Source: Bin87 sp965217175 (GTDB lineage Bacteria; Chloroflexota; Dehalococcoidia; Lucifugimonadales; UBA3495). From it: DNA of 64,000 bases. The stretch lies in the NCBI GenBank assembly GCA_965217175.1, contig OZ244251.1, positions 2,480,001 through 2,544,000 of the forward strand, read 5' to 3'. This document shows positions 1 through 8,776 of the stretch, piece by piece. The notes below the pieces were generated by a model, which did no database searches, was not told where the DNA came from, and was given only the letters and a program-made list of their open reading frames with translations. The first letter of the stretch is position 1. Every line of letters begins with the position of its first letter. Position numbers and translations under genes: made by a program.

Positions 1-348
1 CAGCCGGGCCGTGGTGGTCGCATCCACGGTGGGAACACGTTCAATGTCCACTCGGGACCCGGACGTGGTGCGGACGCCGGCAGTGTCGTACAGGTCTTTG
101 AGCGCGAAGGGTATGCCGTGCATCGGGCCTTTATATTCGCCCCGCAGAATTTCCGATTCGGCGACCCGCGCCTGCTCCAGTGCATCGTCGGCCAACAGGA
201 GGATGAACGAATGCAACCGGTCGTCGGTTTCCTGAATTCGTTCCAGACAAGCCCTGGTCAATTCAACCGGTGAAAGCTCGCCCTTGCGCATCAATTCGCC
301 GGCCTGGTGAATGGTCAAAAAATGCAATTCAGTGTTAGATGCAACCAT
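1..348 (-). CDS. Amidase (amidase signature family), N-terminal part
   Basis: The gene is open at the window edge; only the first 116 codons are visible, from an ATG at 348 preceded by AAGGAGAGG. The translation contains GELSPVELTRACLERI and then GIPFALKDLYDTAG. The second is the segment of the amidase signature family that holds the catalytic Lys (Lys84 here) of the Ser-Ser-Lys triad; the two serines lie beyond the window. Family members hydrolyse amides or act as the A subunit of Asp/Glu-tRNA amidotransferase. The small GatC/AtzG-like protein just upstream supports a two-subunit amidase. The substrate cannot be told from this fragment. Confidence 0.9.
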   Translation of the reverse strand, partial: MVASNTELHFLTIHQAGELMRKGELSPVELTRACLERIQETDDRLHSFILLLADDALEQARVAESEILRGEYKGPMHGIPFALKDLYDTAGVRTTSGSRVDIERVPTVDATTTARL

Positions 349-396
349 GTGATTTCCTCTCCTTGGACAGACGCGGCCCCTGACAAGATCGCCAGG

Positions 397-603
397 TTAG
401 CTATCTGGCCAGTCGGGATGGAACTCCACGACCATTTCTTCGGAACCGAACTCAAGGGTGTGGAGTTGCTCGGCGTAGGCCGCATAAAGGGCATACACCG
501 GCATGAGGTCCTCAAGTTCCTGTTGGTCCATGCCGAGACCGGCCCGGTCAGCCATCAGCTTGAATTCTTCTATAGAAATTTCACCAGGTTCAGGCATAAC
601 CAT
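397..603 (-). CDS. Small GatC/AtzG-like amidase partner subunit
   Basis: A 68-residue acidic, helical protein ends 48 bases upstream of the amidase and shares its strand. It has the layout of GatC/AtzG-like small subunits: an N-terminal helix, a second helix (LMPVYALYAAYAEQL), then an acidic tail ending in VVEFHPDW, like the x-F-x-P endings of AtzG-type proteins. Such proteins clamp or stabilise the amidase subunit. The assignment rests on size, helix layout, the C-terminal motif and gene position, not on a strong signature. The start is the first ATG; a second ATG two codons in is possible. Confidence 0.6.
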   Translation of the reverse strand: MVMPEPGEISIEEFKLMADRAGLGMDQQELEDLMPVYALYAAYAEQLHTLEFGSEEMVVEFHPDWPDS

Positions 604-666
604 TCCTCCAGATCGTAGCCGAATTCCGGCCTCGCATTAAGGAAACCGGTAGTGTGGGTAGCCCGA

Positions 667-672
667 TTATAC
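667..672 (-). promoter_or_regulatory. Possible -10 element for the amidase operon
   Basis: On the minus strand this reads TATAAT, about 60 bases before the ATG at 603. No good -35 hexamer lies 16-18 bases upstream, so the call rests on the -10 only. The rest of 604-877 is the divergent spacer to the lactonase gene. Confidence 0.3.
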
Positions 673-877
673 ATCCACGACGCATTGGCCGCGCTACACG
701 CTATGGCAACGGAACGTCTGTTGGGAAACATCGGTTGGGGTCGCCGGCAGACCCACGCCGCAACCGACGGAGCGCCGTAGGGCACTCTGGCCGGCGGTTC
801 AGTCTGTAGCAAACTATCTACAACAAGGATGGCGAGTGGTAGGATGGCGGCATACAGCACGGGGAGGAACGGTAGAC

Positions 878-1909
878 ATGGCTACCCACATGTACATTTC
901 GCTGCAACAGGACGACACCATCGCGCAGTACGATATGAACCCAGGCACTGGGGCATTGCAGCGGCTGGCGGCATTTCCGTTGGCCGGGATGCCGGCTCCG
1001 ATGGCGGTGGATCCGCAGAAGCGTTTTCTGTTCGTGGGCCGCCGCTTACCGGGTGCGTTTGGTATGTCTAGCTTCGGCATAGACCCGGGAACAGGTAGCC
1101 TCCAACCGTTGAGCCACGTCGATCTGGAAGGCGACCCGGTGCATGTTTCAACGGACAAAACGGGCAACCATCTGCTTTCAGCCTATTATTACCAGGCCCG
1201 CACTGGGGTACACGCATTCACCGCCGACGGTCAGTTGAACGCTTCACCCACCGAATGGCGGGAGACTGGCATCGGCGCCCATTACATCCAAACCGATCCC
1301 TCGAATCGTTTCGCATTCGTGCCGCACATCGCCGAGGGTTCACAAACTGGCATGAACGCCATCTTTCAGTTCAGGTTTGACCAGGCAACCGGCAACCTCT
1401 CTCCCAACAATCCCGACCGGGTGGTACCGAACTCTCCGGAAGGGCCACGGCACATCTGCTTCAACCCCAATCTGAACGTGGTGTATTCATCGAACGAGCA
1501 AGGGTGCAGCGTTACCGCATACAATTTCGACCCTGAGGCCGGTACTCTGGCGCCTTTCCAGACGGTGCCCACGCTTCCGGAGAATTACGACGGAAGGAAC
1601 TCCTGCTCACAGATTCAGATCACCCCATCCGGTAGTTTCCTGTACGCGCCAAACCGGGGACACAACAGCATCGCCGGGTTCGCGGTGGACGGATCCGACG
1701 GCAGCCTGACGCCCATCGGCAGAGTAGCCACAGAGCCGGTGCCCCGGGTGTTCAGCATCGATCCCACCGGCAACTTCCTGTACGCTGCCGGCCTGGAGTC
1801 GGGCCGCCTGGCATCGTATCGTGTGAACCAGGACAGCGGCACATTGGAGGCTCTGGATGTCTATGACATCGGAAATGGCCCCATGTGGGTGTTGATATTC
1901 GAGCTGTGA
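878..1909 (+). CDS. Lactonase-family beta-propeller protein (6-phosphogluconolactonase-like)
   Basis: 343 residues from the ATG at 878, chosen because GGGGAGGA lies 9 bases upstream and the protein then begins MATHMYISLQQDD; a GTG at 836 would add 14 unlike residues. The chain repeats blades of the type Y-x2-N-x4-S-x3-F-x-V-x5-G-x-L-x-P (for example LYAPNRGHNSIAGFAVDGSD and LYAAGLESGRLASYRVNQDSG), typical of the seven-bladed lactonase family (PF10282). Some members act as 6-phosphogluconolactonases, but many have unknown substrates. There is no signal peptide, so it is probably cytoplasmic. No neighbour indicates a pathway. Confidence 0.85.
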   Translation: MATHMYISLQQDDTIAQYDMNPGTGALQRLAAFPLAGMPAPMAVDPQKRFLFVGRRLPGAFGMSSFGIDPGTGSLQPLSHVDLEGDPVHVSTDKTGNHLLSAYYYQARTGVHAFTADGQLNASPTEWRETGIGAHYIQTDPSNRFAFVPHIAEGSQTGMNAIFQFRFDQATGNLSPNNPDRVVPNSPEGPRHICFNPNLNVVYSSNEQGCSVTAYNFDPEAGTLAPFQTVPTLPENYDGRNSCSQIQITPSGSFLYAPNRGHNSIAGFAVDGSDGSLTPIGRVATEPVPRVFSIDPTGNFLYAAGLESGRLASYRVNQDSGTLEALDVYDIGNGPMWVLIFEL

Positions 1910-2041
1910 TCGCCTGGCCACTCTAAATGCAACCTGCTTTGCGGCAGTCCGTACCGCCAGGATCGAGGCGTCGTGTCAGTTCGCATGACGGACGAGCATC
2001 CTGCGATCCCGCGCGCGCCGGCAGGCTAACCCATTCGGGGA

Positions 2042-2539
2042 TCAATCCCCCGACGCATCCGCAGTCTTCGACCATCGGCTGAACCAAAGGACCCCTATTC
2101 GAGCCAGCGTGTCGCCCTTCAATAGTTGGTAATGCAGCACACCTGCAAGGTGTATTACCAGCAGCGCAATCAACACCAGCGCGAAAAGATAATGGGCCGA
2201 ACGGGGCGGCACGTCTTTTATCTGCCCTGGAACAAGTCCTACTGGCACGGGCGCAAGACCGCTCAGGACCAGCATGCTGACACCGCTTACTACCAACGCA
2301 ATGAGTACCAGGTACAGCAGGATGTGATTTCCGACGTAAACCGCCACCTGTATTGAAGGCATTCCTGGTGGCGCAGACGGCCAACGATGGAATATCAGCC
2401 AGACCACCCGGAGAAACGTCAGCGCCAGGACTGCCAGGCTGATAGCAACGTGGACGCGACCAACGAAGAAAGGGGCTTCAGACCGGCCGCGGCCAACCCC
2501 ATCAGCACCAATATATTATCGGTAACCCCGGACCGACAT
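2042..2539 (-). pseudogene. Decayed cytochrome b561-family gene
   Basis: The downstream half (below about 2470) reads as a b561-type protein: FFVGRVHVAISLAV, a TM helix, HRWPSAPPGMP, a second TM helix, then SAHYLFALVLIALLVIHLAG with a His pair typical of heme b ligation. The upstream half needs two frame changes. A start ATG at 2539 gives MSVRGYR then TAA; the next frame gives ILVLMGLAAAGLKPL (helix 1); the third frame gives the rest. Without the shifts the intact frame has only a late GTG start and lacks helix 1 with its heme ligand. A sequencing error or a real pseudogene would look the same here. Confidence 0.5.
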
Positions 2540-2582
2540 CGCGGGGAGAATTACGCAGCGCTCCCCGTCAGATCCCTAAACC

Positions 2583-4073
2583 CTATCGGGTCCGCCCACG
2601 CGTGGCAATGGCAACATTCTGCTTGGGACGCACCCGGAGTTCGCCCGCGTCGGCAAACTCTTCCTCCGCATTCTTCCGGCGATCCTCAGCCCTGCGTTCC
2701 CGGGTCCACGATTTGCGCGTGAACTGTCGGCCCAGGCCCCTCTCAATCTCGCGCCATTTCCGATCTTCGTCCGGGGTGATGAACGTTATTGCCTCACCGG
2801 CGCGACCCATTCGTCCCGTCCTGCCCACGCGGTGCGTAAACAGTTGCTCTGAGTCAGGCAGATCGAAGTTGATGACCTGACCAATTCCCTCGACGTCCAG
2901 ACCCCTGGCCGCCACGTTCGTCGCAACCAGAATCGGCGCGGCTCCAGAGCGGAAGTCTTTCATCACGCGTTCGCGCGCCGCCTGGCTTAGATTCCCCTGC
3001 AGGGCCCCCACGGGGTAGCCATAGGTTCCCAGCTGGCCAGCCAGCCGTTTTACGCCGTGCTTGGTCTTTCCGAACACCAGCACCGGTGCCCCGTCTCTGC
3101 GGTCCAGCAATGACCGGAGGGCGTCCATTTTGTCGGCCCGCTGGATAGTGTAGATCAGATGCTCCACAGAGGGCAGCGCCTGTAGTTCCGCATCCACTTT
3201 CACTGTAACCGGGTCATTCAGGTGTTTTCTGGCGGTCTTGGCCACCCACTCCGGAATGGTTGCGGAGAGAAGCGCCGTCTGTCGATCGGTGGGCGTGCGG
3301 CCCAGGATCGCGTCCACATCCCGGGCAAATCCCCGGTCGAGCATCTCGTCGGCTTCATCCAATACCAGAAACCGCACCGTTCGCAAGTCCAGCGTGCCCT
3401 GGCGGATGTGGTCCAGCGTCCGGCCCGGAGTGCCGATTATGATCTGCACGCCGCTTTTCAATGCCGTGTATTCGGGTCGCAACGACCGGCCACCATACAA
3501 CAACGTAACGCGGAGCCGATGTGGCGCAGCCAGCGCCTCGGTTACGGCGGCCACCTGAATCGCCAGTTCGCGCGTTGGAACCAGCACCAGCGCCTGAATC
3601 TGACGCACTTTGGGGTCGCATCGCTCTACCAGGGGCACGGCATACGCCAGCGTCTTGCCAGACCCCGTGCGGGCTTGTCCAATCAGGTCACGGCCTGCCA
3701 GCAGACAGGGGATCGACTGCTCCTGAATGGGTGTGGGATCGGATATATTCATCCTGCCGACAGCGGCTCTGGTGGCAGCCTTGAGAACCATGCCGGGAAA
3801 CACTCCCGCGTTGGCCTGAGCGCCGTCCGGGCCGTCATGGGCGGTAGCGTTGGTGGGTAACGTCTCGGGACCCGGTGCTTCGTCGGTGTGGACGAGACCG
3901 TTGCGACGGGCTTTCAAGCACCACGGGCAATACACGGGCCGGTCATCGCTTGGCTCGAAGGGGACGGTGGTAGCCGCGTCGCAGTCCGAGCAGACCGCAT
4001 CGTGCAGTTGTGCTCGGTCGGGTTTGGGTCGGCTGGATAAACGTCGGCGGGTAGATCGGGATGCAAAAGGCAT
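2583..4073 (-). CDS. DEAD-box ATP-dependent RNA helicase with N-terminal zinc ribbon
   Basis: 496 residues with all core motifs: Q motif (DPTPIQEQSIP), motif I ARTGSGKT, Ia PTRELA, TPGR, motif II DEAD (VLDEADEM), motif III SAT, motif V ARGLD and motif VI HRVGRTGRMGRAG. It unwinds RNA duplexes, usually in ribosome assembly or mRNA decay. Unusual is the N-terminus: C28xxC31 and C49PWC52 with DRPVYC between them form a four-cysteine zinc ribbon ahead of the helicase core. The C-terminus is basic (FTRKSWTRERR), as expected for RNA binding. It stands alone, with a long spacer upstream. Confidence 0.95.
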   Translation of the reverse strand: MPFASRSTRRRLSSRPKPDRAQLHDAVCSDCDAATTVPFEPSDDRPVYCPWCLKARRNGLVHTDEAPGPETLPTNATAHDGPDGAQANAGVFPGMVLKAATRAAVGRMNISDPTPIQEQSIPCLLAGRDLIGQARTGSGKTLAYAVPLVERCDPKVRQIQALVLVPTRELAIQVAAVTEALAAPHRLRVTLLYGGRSLRPEYTALKSGVQIIIGTPGRTLDHIRQGTLDLRTVRFLVLDEADEMLDRGFARDVDAILGRTPTDRQTALLSATIPEWVAKTARKHLNDPVTVKVDAELQALPSVEHLIYTIQRADKMDALRSLLDRRDGAPVLVFGKTKHGVKRLAGQLGTYGYPVGALQGNLSQAARERVMKDFRSGAAPILVATNVAARGLDVEGIGQVINFDLPDSEQLFTHRVGRTGRMGRAGEAITFITPDEDRKWREIERGLGRQFTRKSWTRERRAEDRRKNAEEEFADAGELRVRPKQNVAIATRGRTR

Positions 4074-4620
4074 GCGGGGACAGACTCCTTGGTGCTGTGG
4101 TTCAGTGCCGGTGATTCACCGCGGGGCGAGTAAGCGAAAAGGATGCTGGCCCGTCGCCGTGTAAAACATCAGTGGGCGATCATTGCGCCCTATCTGCGTT
4201 TGTAAATGCAAACGTACCCTCACATTGTAACAGGCCTGCTCAGGGAGCATCTCGGTGAAAACGTCGTCGACAACGGGAGAGCGGGATCGAGGGCATCGTG
4301 GCACATTATCGAAACAAGTGGCCCAGGTGGTTTTGAGAGCATTCAAAAAGGCATGCCGCGTGATCTAACGTGCTTGAAGACTTATCATCGTGTGAAGCAC
4401 CTGCCGTCGCCTGGCATTCGACCGCATTGCAGTGTGGGAGGGCGGCGAGAGATCTGGAAACATCCCCGTCGAGAACGTCACCGGTAGCCATACCGAACGC
4501 ACTATATCCGCAGGGTTACAATCGCGTTGAGAAAGTGGGCCTGGCGGTACTGTACTGCAAACCTTTCGGTGGGAGGTTCCAATATCGTGAGGCGGTCGAA
4601 TTACCCTCTCTGCGTCGCTA
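4074..4620. other. Spacer of about 550 bases without a supported gene
   Basis: This lies between the helicase start and the PIN-like gene. Open frames here have no family resemblance and no ribosome binding site. I looked for a copy of the tRNA 3' end (possible attachment site) because the neighbouring tRNA could be an integration point, and found none. The helicase promoter must lie here but no clear hexamer pair is visible. Confidence 0.5.
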
Positions 4621-5706
4621 TCACATTCTGAGATGCTCATGGAGGTCCGACAACCTTGAAATCACTGCGGTATCAAACCGCTCAGGGACTCGGTGCCGCA
4701 CCGCATGCGAGCACATCTCCTTATCCGTTGCAACTACGTCGCAGTAAGGAACCGTTAACGCTAGGGCTTTTATGTCATAAACGTCGTTATTCTCCCACAG
4801 GTGGCGCGCGTCGCGATGGAGAGAAGCTTTTAGGGTTGCCGCCACGTCCAGGCTAGGCATCGAACTTAGTAATTTCCTGAAATCTTCCGTCGCAACAGAG
4901 AAGAATTTATCGGCAGCATTGTTACCACCACGGTCCGAAATGCCCTTATTGAGGATGTCAATGACCTCGATGCAGATCTCCCGTGCCATTAATGCGTCAC
5001 GAATGCGACCTGATCGCCATTTCGGGTAGTCGTCGAACCGTGCTACTTGTGCGCGTTCATCGAAAGCCTTTTGTTCATATGCTTGAATTATTGCTTCAGG
5101 ATTCCACCCCTTCTTCCTAAGATCTGTCTCTTCATGCGGAGTAGGGCCGTCTATCACCTTACGGTTAAGTTCTAGTTCCCCTTCAACGAGAATAGCATCG
5201 AATGCTTCCGGGCCTTGAGGAAAGGACTGACGAAAGTCATCCGTGACGTCCTCACCACTGATGGATTCGATTCTGAAGCCACCCGCCGTACCAAAAGCCC
5301 TATTTACACCCCAATCGAGGTAATTGACCGCGTTGACCGGCCGAGGATTGGGTCCCACGAATTGGTCCAAGACTGCCTCAATTTCGTGGGTTGCAACAAC
5401 GGATAGAGGCGTAACCACCACATAACGACTAACTATCTCAACTACGTTTCTGAGATTGCGACGTTGTTGGTACTTGGGGATCTTCGAGATTTCTGCGTAG
5501 AAAAATTCTGAGACAGGGAAGACCGCCTTGCCGTCTTCAACCGCTTTAATGCACGTATCTAGAACAGTCCTATACTCGATCCCTTCGGGGTGCCCGCTGA
5601 GAGCCTTGGCTAATGAAATCCAATGATTCAGATCAAGGTATATTAGTTGGGGCGGACGCGGTGGCAGGCGCAGGCTACTCGGCCACAGCGGATCGATTAA
5701 CTGCAT
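4621..5706 (-). CDS. PIN-like domain protein, putative nuclease
   Basis: 361 residues, not a family I can name. The N-terminus LIYLDLNHWISLAKA places Asp25 after a beta strand as in PIN domains. It is followed by acidic residues in FPVSEFFYAEI (Glu67, Glu72) and, 230 residues later, by DVYDIKALALTVPYCDVVATDKEM (Asp308, Asp311, Asp323, Asp328), which matches the C-terminal metal-binding half of a PIN fold. The middle 200 residues are a helical insert. PIN-like proteins are Mg-dependent RNases, found as toxins, in RNA processing and in defence. No antitoxin gene is adjacent. Base composition looks more AT-rich than its neighbours, and the gene sits 46 bases from the 3' end of a tRNA, so horizontal acquisition is plausible. 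Confidence 0.6.
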   Translation of the reverse strand: MQLIDPLWPSSLRLPPRPPQLIYLDLNHWISLAKALSGHPEGIEYRTVLDTCIKAVEDGKAVFPVSEFFYAEISKIPKYQQRRNLRNVVEIVSRYVVVTPLSVVATHEIEAVLDQFVGPNPRPVNAVNYLDWGVNRAFGTAGGFRIESISGEDVTDDFRQSFPQGPEAFDAILVEGELELNRKVIDGPTPHEETDLRKKGWNPEAIIQAYEQKAFDERAQVARFDDYPKWRSGRIRDALMAREICIEVIDILNKGISDRGGNNAADKFFSVATEDFRKLLSSMPSLDVAATLKASLHRDARHLWENNDVYDIKALALTVPYCDVVATDKEMCSHAVRHRVPERFDTAVISRLSDLHEHLRM

Positions 5707-5752
5707 CTGAATTGCTTCGCTTGGCGACGCACTAGGATGAGGATCTCCAATT

Positions 5753-5827
5753 TGGTGGGCCCGACAGGGTTCGAACCTGTGACCTGCCGATTATGAGTCG
5801 GACGCTCTTCCACTGAGCTACGGGCCC
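5753..5827 (-). tRNA. tRNA with anticodon CAT (elongator Met, or Ile2 if lysidine-modified)
   Basis: A complete cloverleaf on the minus strand: acceptor GGGCCCG/CGGGCCC, D arm GCTC-AGTGGAA-GAGC, anticodon loop CTCATAA, T arm ACAGG-TTCGAAC-CCTGT, discriminator A and an encoded CCA. Total 75 bases. It is an elongator-type acceptor (first pair G-C), so not the initiator. Met and Ile2 both use CAT in the gene, and sequence alone does not decide. Confidence 0.95.
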
Positions 5828-5944
5828 TCGGTCACCAGCCGCTATATTACGCCGGCGCCAGATTCAGGTTAGCCGCAGGTTTGCAATGCGTCAACGCTGT
5901 GCGGCCAAACACACCAACGTCCGGGATTGGCGTAACCCGGCGAA

Positions 5945-7297
5945 TCAGATACCCAATCGTTCCCGGTAATCCGGATCCCATTCCGCCAACTGGCCACGCT
6001 CCACCAACTCTCGCGGGTCCAGCGTGGGGGACGGTTCGCCGTTGACCGGTACGTCGGTAATAACGCCACTGTCCGACAACTCTGCTACCGCTTCGGCAGG
6101 TTTGGCCAACAAACCTTCCAGCAGGTTCAGGTTGTCCTCTCCAAACCGCGGCGCCGGACCGCGGATCTGCAAAGGTGTTTCAGAAAGCCGGTACGGTCTT
6201 CCCATCAGGTACCGGGCGCCCATGTTGCGGGATTCAGGGTATTCGACGCGCTCGAGAAAATTTCGGCTCCGGTAGTGGGGGTCGAAATGCACTTCCTTGC
6301 CGCTGAGCACCGGGCCGGACGCGATACCTTCAGCCTGCAACGTGTGCATGAGCAGATATTTATCGTGATGGCGCGTCCATTCCGCTATTCTGGCGTCGAT
6401 CTCATCGTGGTGCTTCTGCCGGCCGATCAATTCCCGCAAACGGGGATCAGCCGCCAGATCCGGGCGCTCCATCAATCGGCACAGGGCCAGCCAATCGTCG
6501 TTGTCACCTACCGACAACGTGATCCACTGGTCTTCTCCGGCGGCCGGGTACGCTCCCTGCGGCGCGCGGTAAGGATGCCGGTTTCCAATGCGTTCGCCTT
6601 CCCTGCCGTTGGCAATGGCGTCCATGAGGTATTCGGACAAAAACATGACGCCCGCCTGATACATCCCGATGTCGATCCATTGGCCCTTGCCGGTGCGTTC
6701 GCGGTACCGCAGGGCGGCGCCAATCGCCAGCATTGCGCTCCAGGTGGACAGGAAATCCACAAATGACCGCCCCGCTTTGGACGGCTCACCACCCGGATAT
6801 CCTGTGATCCAGCAATGGCCGTGAGTACCCTCCTGGGTGGTGGCCTGCGCCGGGTAGGATGAATATGGGCCATCGCCGTGTCCGTAGCCAGTGTTGGACA
6901 CCATGATGATGTCGGGGCGCAACTTGCGGAGATTGGGATAGTCCAACCCCCAACTACGCATCACCCGTGGAGTAAAATTTTCCATGACAACGTCGCTGAC
7001 CATCACCAATTCCCGGAATACGTCACGCCCTTCCTCGCGAGACATGTCGAGCACCAGGGAGCGTTTGCTGCGGTTCAGGAGATGATATGTCGAAGGCCGG
7101 TTCCACCAGTCTTCTCCCGGATCATTATCCGGGAAAGTTCCGTACAAGCCACCGCCTCGAGTGATGTCGGGCCGTGCGGGACCTTCTATTTTTATGACAT
7201 CTGCGCCGAGATCGGCCAATTGAGCGCCGGTGTAGGGCAGAGCGAACACGTAAGTGGAATCAAGGACACGGATGCCGGACAGGGGCAGATTAGCCAT
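5945..7297 (-). CDS. CaiB/BaiF class III CoA-transferase, catalytic-type subunit
   Basis: 450 residues with the family N-terminus (LSGIRVLDSTYVFALPYTGAQLADLGADVIKIEGP), the ENFTP segment and a C-terminal GEDN motif. In GRSFVDFLSTWSAMLAIG, Asp181 falls where the family carries the Asp that forms the acyl-anhydride intermediate. The enzyme moves CoA between two carboxylic acids; the substrate is unknown. The start ATG at 7297 has no strong Shine-Dalgarno. A second CaiB/BaiF gene lies 61 bases upstream in the same direction, suggesting a co-expressed pair or heteromer. Confidence 0.92.
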   Translation of the reverse strand: MANLPLSGIRVLDSTYVFALPYTGAQLADLGADVIKIEGPARPDITRGGGLYGTFPDNDPGEDWWNRPSTYHLLNRSKRSLVLDMSREEGRDVFRELVMVSDVVMENFTPRVMRSWGLDYPNLRKLRPDIIMVSNTGYGHGDGPYSSYPAQATTQEGTHGHCWITGYPGGEPSKAGRSFVDFLSTWSAMLAIGAALRYRERTGKGQWIDIGMYQAGVMFLSEYLMDAIANGREGERIGNRHPYRAPQGAYPAAGEDQWITLSVGDNDDWLALCRLMERPDLAADPRLRELIGRQKHHDEIDARIAEWTRHHDKYLLMHTLQAEGIASGPVLSGKEVHFDPHYRSRNFLERVEYPESRNMGARYLMGRPYRLSETPLQIRGPAPRFGEDNLNLLEGLLAKPAEAVAELSDSGVITDVPVNGEPSPTLDPRELVERGQLAEWDPDYRERLGI

Positions 7298-7358
7298 TTA
7301 TCTCAACTCCCATGAACGGTTCGTACTCCGAACACAACAATCATCCAGCTTGATAGGA

Positions 7359-8549
7359 CTAAATAACTTCCAACTGGCGCATAGTGGAGAGCGTCGGCGC
7401 ATCATATCCCAGCCCATCAACGAAAATCTCCCGGTTATGCTGCCCCAACGTCGGAGCCGGCATACGCAATTGATACGGCGCCGCAGACATTCGGAACAAC
7501 TCAGCCGGAACCTTGATACGACCTATGACCGGGTGATCAAGTTCGCGATAGAAACCCCGGGATTCCAACTGTGGGCAATCGGCCAGCTCGAATGGAGTTT
7601 GAACCAGACCGAACAGCATCCGTTTTTCAGCGGCATTGGGGAACAATTCCCATTTTTCGCGGTCCCGAATGGCGTCCAGCACGACAGCATCCATCGCCGC
7701 GCCGTTCCGCACGCGTTGGGCCCGGTCGGCAAACCGGGGTTCCAACAACTCGGGAGACTGGAAGAAATCAGCGATATCTTCCCACGATGCTCCGCCGCCG
7801 GCCTGCACGATGATCCAGCCATCTTTGCATGGCATGGGGTTTTCCCACATCTGTCCATCCTGTCGCCGAATCTGCACACCGCCGATGAATGGATAAATGG
7901 TTTGCGTGGCCATCATGGTTGACGCTACGCACTCGGTTACCGACACGTCAACGTGCTGGCCCTGGCCGTACCTCTCTTGCGCAAACAGCGCCATCGCGGT
8001 GGCTCCCGCGCCAAACAACCCGCCCTGATACTGGGCCTGGAACCCGCCGTGTTTCAACGGAGGTTTACCTTGCACGCCGCTGATTCCCATGACCATGCCC
8101 ATGGCGTAGGAAACGATTTCTTCCCCATGGAAATCCCGGTAAGGCCCGGTCTGACCAAAGGGAGTCACCGATGTCATGACCAAACCGGGATTGATGGTAG
8201 ACAGCGAATCGTACCCGATGCCCAACCCGTCAAGATAGCCCGGAGCGTAACTTTCCACGATCAAATCGACCCGACCAGCCAATTCTTTCAGGATTGCGCG
8301 ACCGGCTTCCGATTCGATATTCAGTGTGATTCCTTTCTTGTTCAGGTTAAGGATGAGGAAAAATAAACTTTTTTCAGGATGGGGATCGTCATGATAAAAA
8401 GGACCGACCCTCCGCATCGCGGAGCCCGCCGGAGGTTCAATCTTCAGCACGTCTGCGCCGTAATCGGCCAGCAGGCGGGCACAAAAAGAACCCGCTATAT
8501 CGGCGCTCAGGTCGAGCACCTTTAGTCCATCAAAAACGCCCTCGATCAT
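7359..8549 (-). CDS. CaiB/BaiF class III CoA-transferase homologue lacking the catalytic Asp
   Basis: 396 residues from the ATG at 8549 (AGGATCGAT before it; a GTG at 8573 adds eight residues). Family features are clear: FDGLKVLDLSADIAGSFCARLLADYGADVLKIEPP, VESYAPG and the central TSVTPFGQTGPY. At the active-site position the sequence is GGFQAQYQGGLFGAGA, so Gln173 stands where the catalytic Asp is expected by alignment on the following GLF/GA segment. The gene lies directly upstream of a homologue that keeps the Asp. A two-subunit enzyme with one non-catalytic partner, as described for benzylsuccinate CoA-transferase-type pairs, is the simplest reading. Confidence 0.9.
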   Translation of the reverse strand: MIEGVFDGLKVLDLSADIAGSFCARLLADYGADVLKIEPPAGSAMRRVGPFYHDDPHPEKSLFFLILNLNKKGITLNIESEAGRAILKELAGRVDLIVESYAPGYLDGLGIGYDSLSTINPGLVMTSVTPFGQTGPYRDFHGEEIVSYAMGMVMGISGVQGKPPLKHGGFQAQYQGGLFGAGATAMALFAQERYGQGQHVDVSVTECVASTMMATQTIYPFIGGVQIRRQDGQMWENPMPCKDGWIIVQAGGGASWEDIADFFQSPELLEPRFADRAQRVRNGAAMDAVVLDAIRDREKWELFPNAAEKRMLFGLVQTPFELADCPQLESRGFYRELDHPVIGRIKVPAELFRMSAAPYQLRMPAPTLGQHNREIFVDGLGYDAPTLSTMRQLEVI

Positions 8550-8776
8550 ATCGATCCTGTTGAGCCTTACCATCGTTCCGTTGACCCATTGCGCCGCTAT
8601 ATCTTGCCATCACGGTGAAGGGGCTGAATCACTCCTGCGGTCAATAGAATGTGGCACTGATTTTACACCTGCCGTCAAACCGGCGCGCAAATGCGATATG
8701 ATGTCTTCGTACCATACCCTCGGTATTTCAGGCAACCGGCGCCGCACGGCGAACCGCCATACAGGAGACAGTATCA

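Noticed and set aside
2420..2539. Internal stop of the cytochrome b561 gene read as a Sec codon
   Set aside because: The stop is TAA and the downstream match is in other frames; this is decay or an error, not recoding.
4074..5752. Integrated island flanked by tRNA-derived att sites
   Set aside because: No second copy of the tRNA 3' end and no integrase gene were found; only a weak suspicion from composition and position remains.
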